Assembly: GCA_024642705.1 (NCBI GenBank) | Contig: JAHEAQ010000025.1 | Coordinates: 1-49,675 of the forward strand | Source of the DNA: Bacteroidota bacterium | GTDB taxonomy: Bacteria; Bacteroidota; Bacteroidia; Chitinophagales; Saprospiraceae | Reading direction: 5' to 3' | Length of the DNA stretch: 49,675 bases | Shown: positions 10,343 through 18,217 of the stretch, one piece after another | Layout: each line of letters starts with the position of its first letter | Position numbering within the stretch: the first letter of the stretch is position 1 | Made by a program: the position numbers and the translations under genes | The notes under the pieces: model-generated | Databases searched by the model: none | The model's input: the letters and a program-made list of their open reading frames with translations, nothing else | Told to the model about the DNA's origin: nothing

Positions 10343-11596
10343 TTAGAGTGTCAGATTTTCAAGAATATTAATGGCTTTGTGAGCTTCAATAATACTATCT
10401 AAAATAATTAGTTCATATTTGATAATATCCATTTCCATAGATATCAAGTTTTCAAAACCAGAATTTTCAGCAGCATATTCTTGTTCTAGAAGTTTGATTA
10501 CAGAATGGATATTTCTGATTTGATCTTCATAGAGAATTTTTGTTTTTAAAGCTGTCTCATACTGTGAAAATGCATTTTCCATCATTTTCTCAAGTTCTGT
10601 AATGGCATTTCTTTCTTTAAAATCCAGTGCTTCTATTTGAATCAATTGGGATTTGGTTTTAACTTCAAATGGCTTCTTGTTGATAGGAATTTTCACACTT
10701 GCTCTAAGTTGCAAGGCATCTCTACCATTTCTCATAGGATCCATATCGCTTCTTGGATTTACATAGATATAGTCAAATCCAACACCATACATAGGTTTTT
10801 GCATGAAAACATTCATATCAATTTCGGATTTTACCACATCTTTATTGTGATTGATCAATTGCAATTTTGGATTTCCATTAATAATTTTTTCTAACAGAAA
10901 AGATTTTTCAAACAGCATTATTGGAAATTCCAAATGATCTTCGATGATGATTTCTTTATTTTCAGTGCGACTTAATATTTTGTTGATATTATTAATGGGA
11001 ACTTGTTTTTGAGTTTCTATTATTTTCAATCGTTCTTCAATATCATTAATTTTGATTTGAACAATCACAACTTCTGATAATTTTCCTTTGCCACTTTCGA
11101 CTTTGCTCAAAGCGATTTTTTCTACACTTTTTAAAAGTTCAATATTCCTTGAAATTATATTTTGTGTTTCTTGAAATTTATACAGTTGCAACCATTCTTG
11201 TTTGAGTTGGGTTCTATTAGCTAAAACTTGCATATTTTTCTGATCAGAAACAGGAATTGCTTTTAAAGAATGGATTAACTTTTGTTGTTTATAAATGCCT
11301 TTTGTTGGAATCATTTGACCAGCACTGATTCTCAAAAGTTGAGCCCCCAGTCTAGTTTCAACTGGTAACGGAAATAATCCAACTGAAAATTCAGGGTCTG
11401 GCAACCATATATATTGATCTGAACCAGCAATTATGGCTTCTTTTTCTTTATCAAAAGATTTAATTTCAAAATTATTTTTTTCCATTTCTTCGTATAATGC
11501 ATTCAAATTCTGTGCATTACTATATGAAGTATGTACAATTAAAACAATTAAGACTAATGCTATATTTAAAAATATTTTATTTTTCATAATTATCAT
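10343..11596 (-). CDS. TolC-family outer-membrane efflux protein (CusC role)
   Basis: A 417-residue protein with an N-terminal signal peptide (MIIMKNKIFLNIALVLIVLI...NAQ) and long amphipathic helices with the Leu/Glu/Lys/Gln periodicity of outer-membrane factors. It should form the exit duct for the RND pump. The start at 11596 overlaps the stop of the upstream cusA gene by four bases (ATGA on the minus strand), indicating translational coupling; an ATG three codons further on (11587) is the alternative. Sequence conservation in this family is low, so the call leans on the cusA/cusB context. Confidence 0.85.
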   Translation of the reverse strand: MIIMKNKIFLNIALVLIVLIVHTSYSNAQNLNALYEEMEKNNFEIKSFDKEKEAIIAGSDQYIWLPDPEFSVGLFPLPVETRLGAQLLRISAGQMIPTKGIYKQQKLIHSLKAIPVSDQKNMQVLANRTQLKQEWLQLYKFQETQNIISRNIELLKSVEKIALSKVESGKGKLSEVVIVQIKINDIEERLKIIETQKQVPINNINKILSRTENKEIIIEDHLEFPIMLFEKSFLLEKIINGNPKLQLINHNKDVVKSEIDMNVFMQKPMYGVGFDYIYVNPRSDMDPMRNGRDALQLRASVKIPINKKPFEVKTKSQLIQIEALDFKERNAITELEKMMENAFSQYETALKTKILYEDQIRNIHSVIKLLEQEYAAENSGFENLISMEMDIIKYELIILDSIIEAHKAINILENLTL

Positions 11597-14500
11597 TTTG
11601 TGATATTATTTAATCTCCATTTCCATTCTTTCCACATAGAAAAGAGCACTGGAACAGTGAACATTGTCAAAGTTTGAATCAACATTCCCCCAAAAGAAGG
11701 GATAGCCATAGGTACCATAATATCGGAACCCCTGCCTGTCGAACTTAAGACAGGAAGCAAAGCTAAGAGGGTGGTTGCTGTTGTCATCATTGCGGGGCGT
11801 ACTCTTCTTAATCCCCCTTCAACAACAGCATCTCTTATTTCTTTCAAGTTAGTCGGTTCATTTCGTTGGAAACTTTCCTTTAGAAAAGTTCCCACAAGAA
11901 CACCATCATCGGTAGCGATTCCAAATAAGGCAAGAAATCCCACCCACACAGCAACACTCAAATTGATCGTTTTTATTTGAAATAAATCCCGCATATTATT
12001 GCCGAAAAAATCAAAATCCAAAAACCAAGGTTGACCGTATAATCCAATCAATATAAATCCTCCAGAAAAGGCAATAAAGACTCCTGTAAAAACCATAAAA
12101 GCAATAATCACGGATCTGAAATGCAAATAAAGAATAAGAAATATTAAGAGTAGGGCGATAGGTACTACGATACCTAGCCTTTTGCTTGCTCTTTGTTGTT
12201 GTTGATAAGTTCCCGCGAATTCAAAATTTATCCCTGCAGGCAACACGAAAGAGCCGTTATCAATTTGTTTTTGTATTTCCTTTTTTGCATTATTAACAAC
12301 ATTAACTTCAGCAAAGCCATTCATTTTGTCAAACAAAACATAAGAAACCAAAAATCCATCTTCACTTTTTATGGATTGAGGTCCTTGTTCATATTCGATA
12401 TCTACTATTTCAGATAATGGTATTTGTGCACCATTTGAAGCAGGAACAAGGACATCTTTGATAGTTTGAGGATCATTTCTCAATTCTCGTGGATATCTAA
12501 TTCTTATATTGTATCGCTCTCGTCCCTCCACAGTTGAACTCATCGGCATTCCACCAATCGCAACTTGAATATAAGTTTGAACTTTTTCAATGCTTAAGCC
12601 ATATCTAGAAATTGCTTCTCGATCGATTTTTATTAGTAAATATGGTTTTCCTACAACTCTATCGGCAAATACCGCTGCTCCTTTTACACCATCAACATTT
12701 ATTAGAATTTGTTCTAACTGAAATCCGACTTTTTCAATTGCTTTGAGATCAGTGCCTTTAACTTTTATTCCCATTGGAGCTCTCATTCCTGTTTGGAGCA
12801 TTACTAATCGGGTCTCGATAGGCTGGAGTTTTGGGGCTGAAGTTATCCCAGGTATTTTTGTTGAAGATACAATTTCATTCCAAATGTCATCCGGAGTTTT
12901 AATATGATCACGCCATTGCCGGAAGTATTTTCCTTTTTTATCTGGAATCAATTCTCCATTTCCATCTCGAACATATTCTCCATTTTTCCCGATTCTAAAT
13001 CTCATTCTATGGCCTTTTTCATCTGTTTTATATTCAGGCTTATATAAAATTATATTCTCATACATCGACATTGGCGCTGGGTCCAAAGCACTGGAAACTC
13101 TTCCTGCTTTTCCAACCACAGATTCAATTTCTGGAATGCTTGTAACTGACATGTCTAGAATTCTCAAGTTCTTAATATTCTCCTCCATTCCAGCATGAGG
13201 CATTGCCGTCGGCATCAAGAGAAATGATCCTTCGTCCAAACGAGGCATAAATTCTTCCCCTAAGTTTTTATATATACTATAACCTTGAAAAATAATTATC
13301 CCTACGATAAAGAATAAAATGAATTTGAATCTGATAAAAAACCTTAAAATTGGTTCATAGAAGTAAATGACCAAGTAAAAAAACCCAATCAATAAACCAG
13401 TGATAGCAACAATGAACGAAAAGTTAGTTGCTAACGATTTATTGACACCTAACGGCATCCATATTTTCGCCAATAACCAGCCTATGAACAATGCATAGAT
13501 TACATTAATAATAACATTTGCCCAGAAATTTCCATTTTCACTTATTTTATCTTCTAACCAAGACTTAATCAATCCACTTATTGCAATAAGAATTATTATC
13601 AATCCCCAATAAGGCTCGTAATAGAAGGTTACAAATATTCCCACCGCTGCCACAAGTACATTAACTACATTTCTCAATATTTTTTTTGTAATCTTCATTG
13701 AGAAAATAGAATGTGCTAAACTCGGAAGTATGGTGATTGCCACAATTATAGTTGCAATTAATGCAAATGATTTAGTATAAGCTAATGGTCTGAATAATTT
13801 ACCTTCAGAAGACTCCATTGTAAAAACAGGTAGAAAACTTATTATTGTTGTAGCAACAGCAGTAGTTATGGCCGAACCTACTTCCGTAGTTGCTTCATAT
13901 ATGGAGGTGGAAAGACTTTCTTTATCTCCTTCATTTTTAATTCTGTTAATAATGCTTTCTGCAATAACAATTCCCATATCTACCATTGTTCCAATGGCTA
14001 TGGCAATTCCGGATAAAGCCACAATGTTTGCGTCAACCTTAAAATATTTCATGGCTATAAAACACATCAAAACTGCTACTGGTAATGTTGCGGACACAAT
14101 CAATGAAGATTTGAGATTGAACAACATCAGAATAACTACTATGATGGTAATAATTATTTCCAGAGATAGGGCTTCTTCAAGCGTCCCAATTGTTTCTTTA
14201 ATTAATTCCGATCGATCATAAAATGGAATAATTTTGACTTGAGAAACTGTCCCATCTGTTAATGTTTTAGATGGTAGTCCTGGTTCTAAGTCCTTAATTT
14301 TTGCCTTTACATTATCAATAACTGCTAATGGATTTGCACCATATCTGGCAACAATAACAGCTCCAGTAGCATCAGCTCCTGATTTATCAAGAATTCCTCT
14401 ACGAGTTGCAGGTCCAAGGTTGACATGAGCAATATCCTTTAATTTAATTGCAATATTATCAACGTTTTTTATTACCGTGCCTTCCAGATCAGAAATAGAC

Positions 14501-15270
14501 TTAATGTAACCAAGTCCTCTTACAAAGTATTCGGCTTGATTGATCTCAATAGTTTGAGCACCAATATCAATATTTGAGGCTTTAACAGCAGCCATAATCT
14601 GTTCAAGGCTTATATTGTTTTGCTTCATTGCAAACGGATCAACATCAATTTGGTATTCTTTTACATGTCCACCTATTGAAGCAACTTCCGCAACCCCTTC
14701 GGCACTTGAAAGTGCGTAGCGAACATAGAAATCCTGAATAGATCTTAATTCTTGGGGATCCCAACCACCTGTTGGATTGCCTTCATTGTCTCTTCCCTCC
14801 AGGGTGTACCAAAATATTTGACCTAATGCAGTAGCATCAGGGCCCAAAGTAGGTTTTACGCCTGCTGGCAATAAATTTTGAGACAAAGAATTTAACTTTT
14901 CAAGAATTCTACTTCTTGACCAATAAAATTCAATATCGTCATTGAAAATGATGTAAATGCTGGAGAATCCAAACATGGAATTCGAACGAATGGTTTTTAC
15001 TCCTGGAATTCCAAGTAATGCGGAAGTGAGTGGAAAGCTTATCTGATCTTCTATATCTTGAGGAGATCTTCCCATCCATTCGGTATATACTATCTGTTGA
15101 TTTTCACCGATATCAGGAATGGCATCAACAGAAACAGGATCATGAGGTAAGTAATCCTTTACCATTTGGTAATCGAACGGGCTATGCACCAATCCAACGC
15201 CTACAATCATAAATAAGAAGATGTAAGCAATTAACTTATTGTCTAAGAAAAATTTTATTATAGTATTCAA
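11593..15270 (-). CDS. cusA: CusA/CzcA heavy-metal RND efflux pump
   Basis: A 1225-residue inner-membrane proton-driven transporter. RND hallmarks are present: the periplasmic motifs GRSPQDIEDQISFPL and GVAEVASIGG, a TM4 charge relay in MVDMGIVIAESIINR, and the conserved C-terminal GLRRVRPAMMTTATT. Met residues in MPTAMPHAGM and TGMRAPMGIKVKG resemble the Cu/Ag branch rather than the Zn/Co/Cd branch. It is about 180 residues longer than the usual 1040 because of an extra hydrophobic stretch (about 540-660) and an inserted loop around ...RIGKNGEYVRDG.... The start is TTG: an in-frame TGA lies two codons upstream and no ATG occurs until residue 21, inside the first membrane helix. It is followed directly by the TolC-type gene. 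Confidence 0.95.
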   Translation of the reverse strand: MNTIIKFFLDNKLIAYIFLFMIVGVGLVHSPFDYQMVKDYLPHDPVSVDAIPDIGENQQIVYTEWMGRSPQDIEDQISFPLTSALLGIPGVKTIRSNSMFGFSSIYIIFNDDIEFYWSRSRILEKLNSLSQNLLPAGVKPTLGPDATALGQIFWYTLEGRDNEGNPTGGWDPQELRSIQDFYVRYALSSAEGVAEVASIGGHVKEYQIDVDPFAMKQNNISLEQIMAAVKASNIDIGAQTIEINQAEYFVRGLGYIKSISDLEGTVIKNVDNIAIKLKDIAHVNLGPATRRGILDKSGADATGAVIVARYGANPLAVIDNVKAKIKDLEPGLPSKTLTDGTVSQVKIIPFYDRSELIKETIGTLEEALSLEIIITIIVVILMLFNLKSSLIVSATLPVAVLMCFIAMKYFKVDANIVALSGIAIAIGTMVDMGIVIAESIINRIKNEGDKESLSTSIYEATTEVGSAITTAVATTIISFLPVFTMESSEGKLFRPLAYTKSFALIATIIVAITILPSLAHSIFSMKITKKILRNVVNVLVAAVGIFVTFYYEPYWGLIIILIAISGLIKSWLEDKISENGNFWANVIINVIYALFIGWLLAKIWMPLGVNKSLATNFSFIVAITGLLIGFFYLVIYFYEPILRFFIRFKFILFFIVGIIIFQGYSIYKNLGEEFMPRLDEGSFLLMPTAMPHAGMEENIKNLRILDMSVTSIPEIESVVGKAGRVSSALDPAPMSMYENIILYKPEYKTDEKGHRMRFRIGKNGEYVRDGNGELIPDKKGKYFRQWRDHIKTPDDIWNEIVSSTKIPGITSAPKLQPIETRLVMLQTGMRAPMGIKVKGTDLKAIEKVGFQLEQILINVDGVKGAAVFADRVVGKPYLLIKIDREAISRYGLSIEKVQTYIQVAIGGMPMSSTVEGRERYNIRIRYPRELRNDPQTIKDVLVPASNGAQIPLSEIVDIEYEQGPQSIKSEDGFLVSYVLFDKMNGFAEVNVVNNAKKEIQKQIDNGSFVLPAGINFEFAGTYQQQQRASKRLGIVVPIALLLIFLILYLHFRSVIIAFMVFTGVFIAFSGGFILIGLYGQPWFLDFDFFGNNMRDLFQIKTINLSVAVWVGFLALFGIATDDGVLVGTFLKESFQRNEPTNLKEIRDAVVEGGLRRVRPAMMTTATTLLALLPVLSSTGRGSDIMVPMAIPSFGGMLIQTLTMFTVPVLFSMWKEWKWRLNNITK

Positions 15271-15347
15271 TTGTCAAGTTTTTTCTAAATAAAATAAATA
15301 GAAATAGCCTAGCACAAAATGGTCATGCTAAGAAAAACTGAATTGAA

Positions 15348-15809
15348 TCAAATAAGAAAAGTCTGGAAAAGAATGATATGGTCCCGAGAACTCAGAGGTG
15401 GTTTGTAATGAGCGTAATCTTTAGCATTGTAAAAAGTGTAAGAATTGATTTCGAATACAGGAATTTCTGTTACAAATGCTAATAAAGTTTTATTGTATTC
15501 AAAATCTACAAAAGATGGAAGTCCATAGTCAGTATCCAATTGAAAAAAATATGCTTGATCGTCACAGCACTTATCTTTTGAATCACTTGAGATGTTATTT
15601 TCAGCCGATGAGTGGCAAGATTTTTTTACTTTTTCTGAATGACTGTGATTAGTTTTTTCATGACAATTTTTTGATGGTTTGAAAAAACTAATGTTTTGCA
15701 AACTGCCTTGGCAATAATGAAAATCAACTGCAATGCCAGCTGAAGTGCTGAACATTAGTATAGCCATCAGTAAGGCGATATGTCTCAATATGTAGGCCTT
15801 GGTTTTCAA
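15348..15809 (-). CDS. HYC_CC_PP family exported protein
   Basis: A 153-residue exported protein with the three marks of the family: HYC (residues 31-33), CC (81-82) and PP (in HYKPPLSS near the C terminus), plus a His/Cys/Lys-rich stretch between them. It has a signal peptide (MKTKAYILRHIALLMAILMF...SAGIA). The family is known from Bacteroidota, often beside metal-efflux genes, and its role is not established; metal binding in the periplasm is the reasonable guess. It is the first gene of the cus operon, 77 bp before cusA. The start is TTG, since no ATG precedes the basic N-region of the signal peptide. Confidence 0.82.
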   Translation of the reverse strand: MKTKAYILRHIALLMAILMFSTSAGIAVDFHYCQGSLQNISFFKPSKNCHEKTNHSHSEKVKKSCHSSAENNISSDSKDKCCDDQAYFFQLDTDYGLPSFVDFEYNKTLLAFVTEIPVFEINSYTFYNAKDYAHYKPPLSSRDHIILFQTFLI

Positions 15810-15814
15810 TTATA

Positions 15815-15822
15815 CAAATATA
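15815..15822 (-). promoter_or_regulatory. -7 promoter element for the cus operon
   Basis: On the minus strand this reads TATATTTG, matching TAnnTTTG, and ends five bases before the TTG start of the HYC_CC_PP gene. A TTTTG box lies 15 bp further upstream, shorter than the usual 19 bp or so. If used, the mRNA would be leaderless or nearly so. Confidence 0.35.
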
Positions 15823-15921
15823 ATACAAAAATTGTGACAAAAGTTGAAGTTGAAGCCAATTAACAAAAGAATAACGAAGTAATTTTAAAGATAGATATTT
15901 AAAATGAGGAAGCTGATTTTA

Positions 15922-16092
15922 TTAAGATCTTAAAAAATAATAAATGCCAACAACATTAAGAATTAAAAAGATAAAAACTGCAAAGAATAAAGTATTTCCC
16001 TCCAAAGATCCAATTATCCTGCTTGTTATACCTGTAATTGTAAAACAAATTGAAAATATCCATTCGTATTTTTTTGGAGATCTAAATTTCAT
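15922..16092 (-). CDS. 56-residue two-helix membrane peptide
   Basis: A short frame from ATG at 16092 to TAA at 15922. The peptide starts MKFRSPKKYEW, has two hydrophobic helices (IFSICFTITGITS and TLFFAVFIFLILNVVGIYYF) split by the turn RIIGSLEGN, and ends in LRS. A basic N-terminal tail and two membrane spans are sensible for a real small inner-membrane protein, and nothing longer occupies this place. It could be part of the cus region or independent. I do not recognise the family. Confidence 0.5.
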   Translation of the reverse strand: MKFRSPKKYEWIFSICFTITGITSRIIGSLEGNTLFFAVFIFLILNVVGIYYFLRS

Positions 16093-16393
16093 GATGTTTT
16101 ATTTTTCTACTCACTAAATTTACTGAAAATATTGAGTTTTAATTATCAAATCTGAGGTTTAATTTTGGATTAGGATGTTAGGATTAAATTATTGATCAAA
16201 AAATATGAATAAGAAGATTGGTATAATTTGTTTCTTAAATGATTATATGAATTACATTTAGACAAGCTTTTCTGTGGTTTGAAAGTTTATTAATACTATT
16301 TCATAGGGATTATTCCCCAATTAATAGATTTAAATTAGAAAGGCATCATATTTTAATTAAATTATTTTAAGAGTTTACAAGTGTAAAATGTTT

Positions 16394-16422
16394 AAAAAAC
16401 AGAATTTTGGCTATCAAAATTC
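16394..16422 (-). terminator. Terminator-like hairpin after the RAYT-like gene
   Basis: A perfect eight-base inverted repeat (GAATTTTG / CAAAATTC) with a five-base loop, followed on the minus strand by TG and six T. It lies about 30 bp past the stop of the minus-strand RAYT-like gene, the expected place for an intrinsic terminator. The stem is AT-rich and therefore weak. Confidence 0.5.
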
Positions 16423-16452
16423 AAAAATAGTGCACTAAAACTTGATCTGAAT

Positions 16453-17199
16453 TTACCAAGGCGGAGCATATTTGTTTAATTTCAAGAAATTTAGCCAAAA
16501 AAGCCCAAAATTTTGTTTCCTAATGTTTGCTGGCGGCAAACTATTAAAACAACCTCGCAGTCCCTGTCTGTAAAATTGCCAGAAATTGCTGAATATGGTA
16601 TGGAAATTATTCTTTCCCTTTTTTGTATAAAATATCTTGCTGCTTCCTTCTCCATTTTCATTCCCAAATTTGCAAACTTCCGCTGTGCTCCATTCTGGCT
16701 CAAATAATACCAATGGTTGCTGGGAATTCAATTTATTTACCCATTCAATCATTTCTTCTTCGGATTCTACCAAAATCTTTGAATACCTAGAACCAAAAAG
16801 TCCTCCCTTTCGTGAGTATTTGTAGTTAAAATATTTTGCATAACTGTTAAGCATATTTGATACTTCCTGAGAAAATATTGCATATGTTTCAGGATAACTA
16901 ATCCCCAAATTTCCATTTTTTCTATCCTCAATCAATTGAGCATATTTCTCATTTGTTCCCGATTCATATTTTCTTTCAAAGAAATTTTCTATCTGGTTTC
17001 TCCATTTAATTCGAACAAGAATTTGAAATTGATTGTGCTTAAAATTATAAGCATGGATGTCACAAAGTTGGGATAAGTATTTTTCAACATTCGAACGAAA
17101 AAATTCTACATCAGAAGAATCACAAAATATTGGATTTCTTGCAACACCAAAATTTGAAATTAAATAAATGTGTCCTCCGAAAATATGGTCAACTTTCAT
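16453..17199 (-). CDS. RAYT/Y1-transposase-like protein lacking catalytic residues
   Basis: A 248-residue protein with the layout of REP-associated tyrosine transposases (RAYT): an N-terminal HIYLISNFGVARNPIF (family pattern hYhVtnRg...piF), a central strand FKHNQFQILVRI in place of MPNHxHLL, then SYAKYFNYKYSRKGGLFGSRYSK (split: SYAKYFNYKY and SRKGGLFGSRY; family YtryfN...GhlfqgRF), then MIEWVNKLNSQQP where the family has lrYIHlNPvka. Thus both HUH histidines are Gln (QFQ) and the catalytic Tyr is Trp. The fold should remain but not the chemistry, so a DNA-binding or regulatory role is the inference. The C-terminal roughly 80 residues match nothing I know. A paralogue lies at 35547. Hairpins flank the gene on both sides. 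The similarity is read by eye. Confidence 0.65.
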   Translation of the reverse strand: MKVDHIFGGHIYLISNFGVARNPIFCDSSDVEFFRSNVEKYLSQLCDIHAYNFKHNQFQILVRIKWRNQIENFFERKYESGTNEKYAQLIEDRKNGNLGISYPETYAIFSQEVSNMLNSYAKYFNYKYSRKGGLFGSRYSKILVESEEEMIEWVNKLNSQQPLVLFEPEWSTAEVCKFGNENGEGSSKIFYTKKGKNNFHTIFSNFWQFYRQGLRGCFNSLPPANIRKQNFGLFWLNFLKLNKYAPPW

Positions 17200-17653
17200 T
17201 GATCTAAAATTGAATAAATGACCAAAGCACTATATTGCTTTTGGAAGCCATAAATCTATGGCTCATGTATTAGTGTTTTTTAGAAGAATTTTGTTACCTT
17301 TTTTTTCAATTATTTTTCAATCTTTTGAAAAAACTTCAAAATGGGTCATATCAATTAAACTAGTATTTTACTTCTAATAAAGAAGTTTTAGTGGTCTATT
17401 TAGTATTGAAATATGTCTTGTTGTCAATTTTTCCTTAATCAATAATATCCTAACTTTAATTTAATGTTAAAACACTTTTATCAAATAGCAATCAAAGCTA
17501 ATTTCAAATAAATTATATAATTAAGGATAAAAAATAAAACTATATTTTCAAGGCTTTATGCTTAGATAATAAAAGAGTGTTCCTAATCTTGTTTTTTTAA
17601 TAAAAACAGAATCCTTTCTTTTAATAATTATGTAGCTTGAAAAAAAATAAAAT
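17200..17653. other. Divergent intergenic region, RAYT-like / DUF5946
   Basis: A 454-bp AT-rich region between two divergent genes. It holds the tandem hairpins and AAACACTAAT (minus strand, 17269-17278), a word also found upstream of the paralogue at 35505-35514. Otherwise I see no gene or RNA here. Confidence 0.5.
17224..17263. repeat. Tandem hairpins upstream of the RAYT-like gene
   Basis: Two neighbouring inverted repeats: AAAGCA-N6-TGCTTT (17224-17241) and AGCCATA-N4-TATGGCT (17246-17263), four bases apart and 25-64 bp upstream of the RAYT-like start. Paired hairpins beside a RAYT gene are how REP elements are usually organised, but they could also be operators or a terminator. Confidence 0.45.
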
Positions 17654-18073
17654 ATGGACTCCAATGAAAATGATTTTCACGAATTGAGTTTTTATACTTT
17701 GAGCCACCCTGATCAAGCATATTTTATTCATCAGCATATCGTTGATGCATATTTTGCTCAGAAAGCTACCAAAGATTCTAAATCCATTGGAATTACTTTT
17801 GCACTCGTTGGTCTATACCTCTTCCTTGAAAAAAGCTACACTGGAAAACAGGTACAACACGCACATATGAAATTAGCAAAGAACAAGAAACAATGGCCGC
17901 ATTTTATATTGCCTCAATACCGCGGTAAAATCACCGTTGCTGACATACTGGTTATAAATCCAGGAATTGAAAGGGATAAAATGATTAAATTATGGTGTAT
18001 TTCAGTTTGGAATGCTTTCAAAGAAAACCATAAAACTGTTGCAGAATTATTGGAAAAAGAACTTGGAATTTAA
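17654..18073 (+). CDS. DUF5946 family protein
   Basis: A 139-residue soluble protein without signal peptide or membrane segment. It carries the recognisable pattern of the DUF5946 family: YTLSHPD...FIHQHIVDAYFAQ, FALVGLYLFLEKSYTG..VQ.AHM, WP, and a C-terminal WCISVWNAF. Conserved His, Asp and Gln residues suggest a metal or small-molecule site, but the function is unknown. It stands alone between divergent and unrelated neighbours. Confidence 0.75.
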   Translation: MDSNENDFHELSFYTLSHPDQAYFIHQHIVDAYFAQKATKDSKSIGITFALVGLYLFLEKSYTGKQVQHAHMKLAKNKKQWPHFILPQYRGKITVADILVINPGIERDKMIKLWCISVWNAFKENHKTVAELLEKELGI

Positions 18074-18217
18074 CCCTCCTTTGACTTTATAAAATTTTAC
18101 ATTTGACAATGTATGCGAAAATTTGGAGTATAAAAATCTGAATTGTTAAATTGTCTTCTATAAATATTAACTTAAAGTCTTTTATAGAAAGTCACCTTTA
18201 ATTTTCAAAATAATAAT

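Larger units (their letters stand above)
15810..16452. other. Gene-poor spacer between cus operon and RAYT-like gene
   Basis: Apart from the 56-residue peptide gene, the cus promoter candidate and the hairpin at 16394-16422, this 643-bp AT-rich stretch shows nothing I can assign. A short inverted repeat around GGGATTATTCCC (near 16306) has only a four-base stem. Confidence 0.5.

Noticed and set aside
13868-14221. 117-codon plus-strand frame
   Set aside because: It is antisense to cusA transmembrane coding sequence and rich in Met/Ile/Ser as expected of a shadow frame.
15300-15345. Hairpin TAGCA..TGCTA between HYC_CC_PP and cusA genes
   Set aside because: The stem is only five bases and no T-run follows, so it is not a convincing terminator or attenuator.
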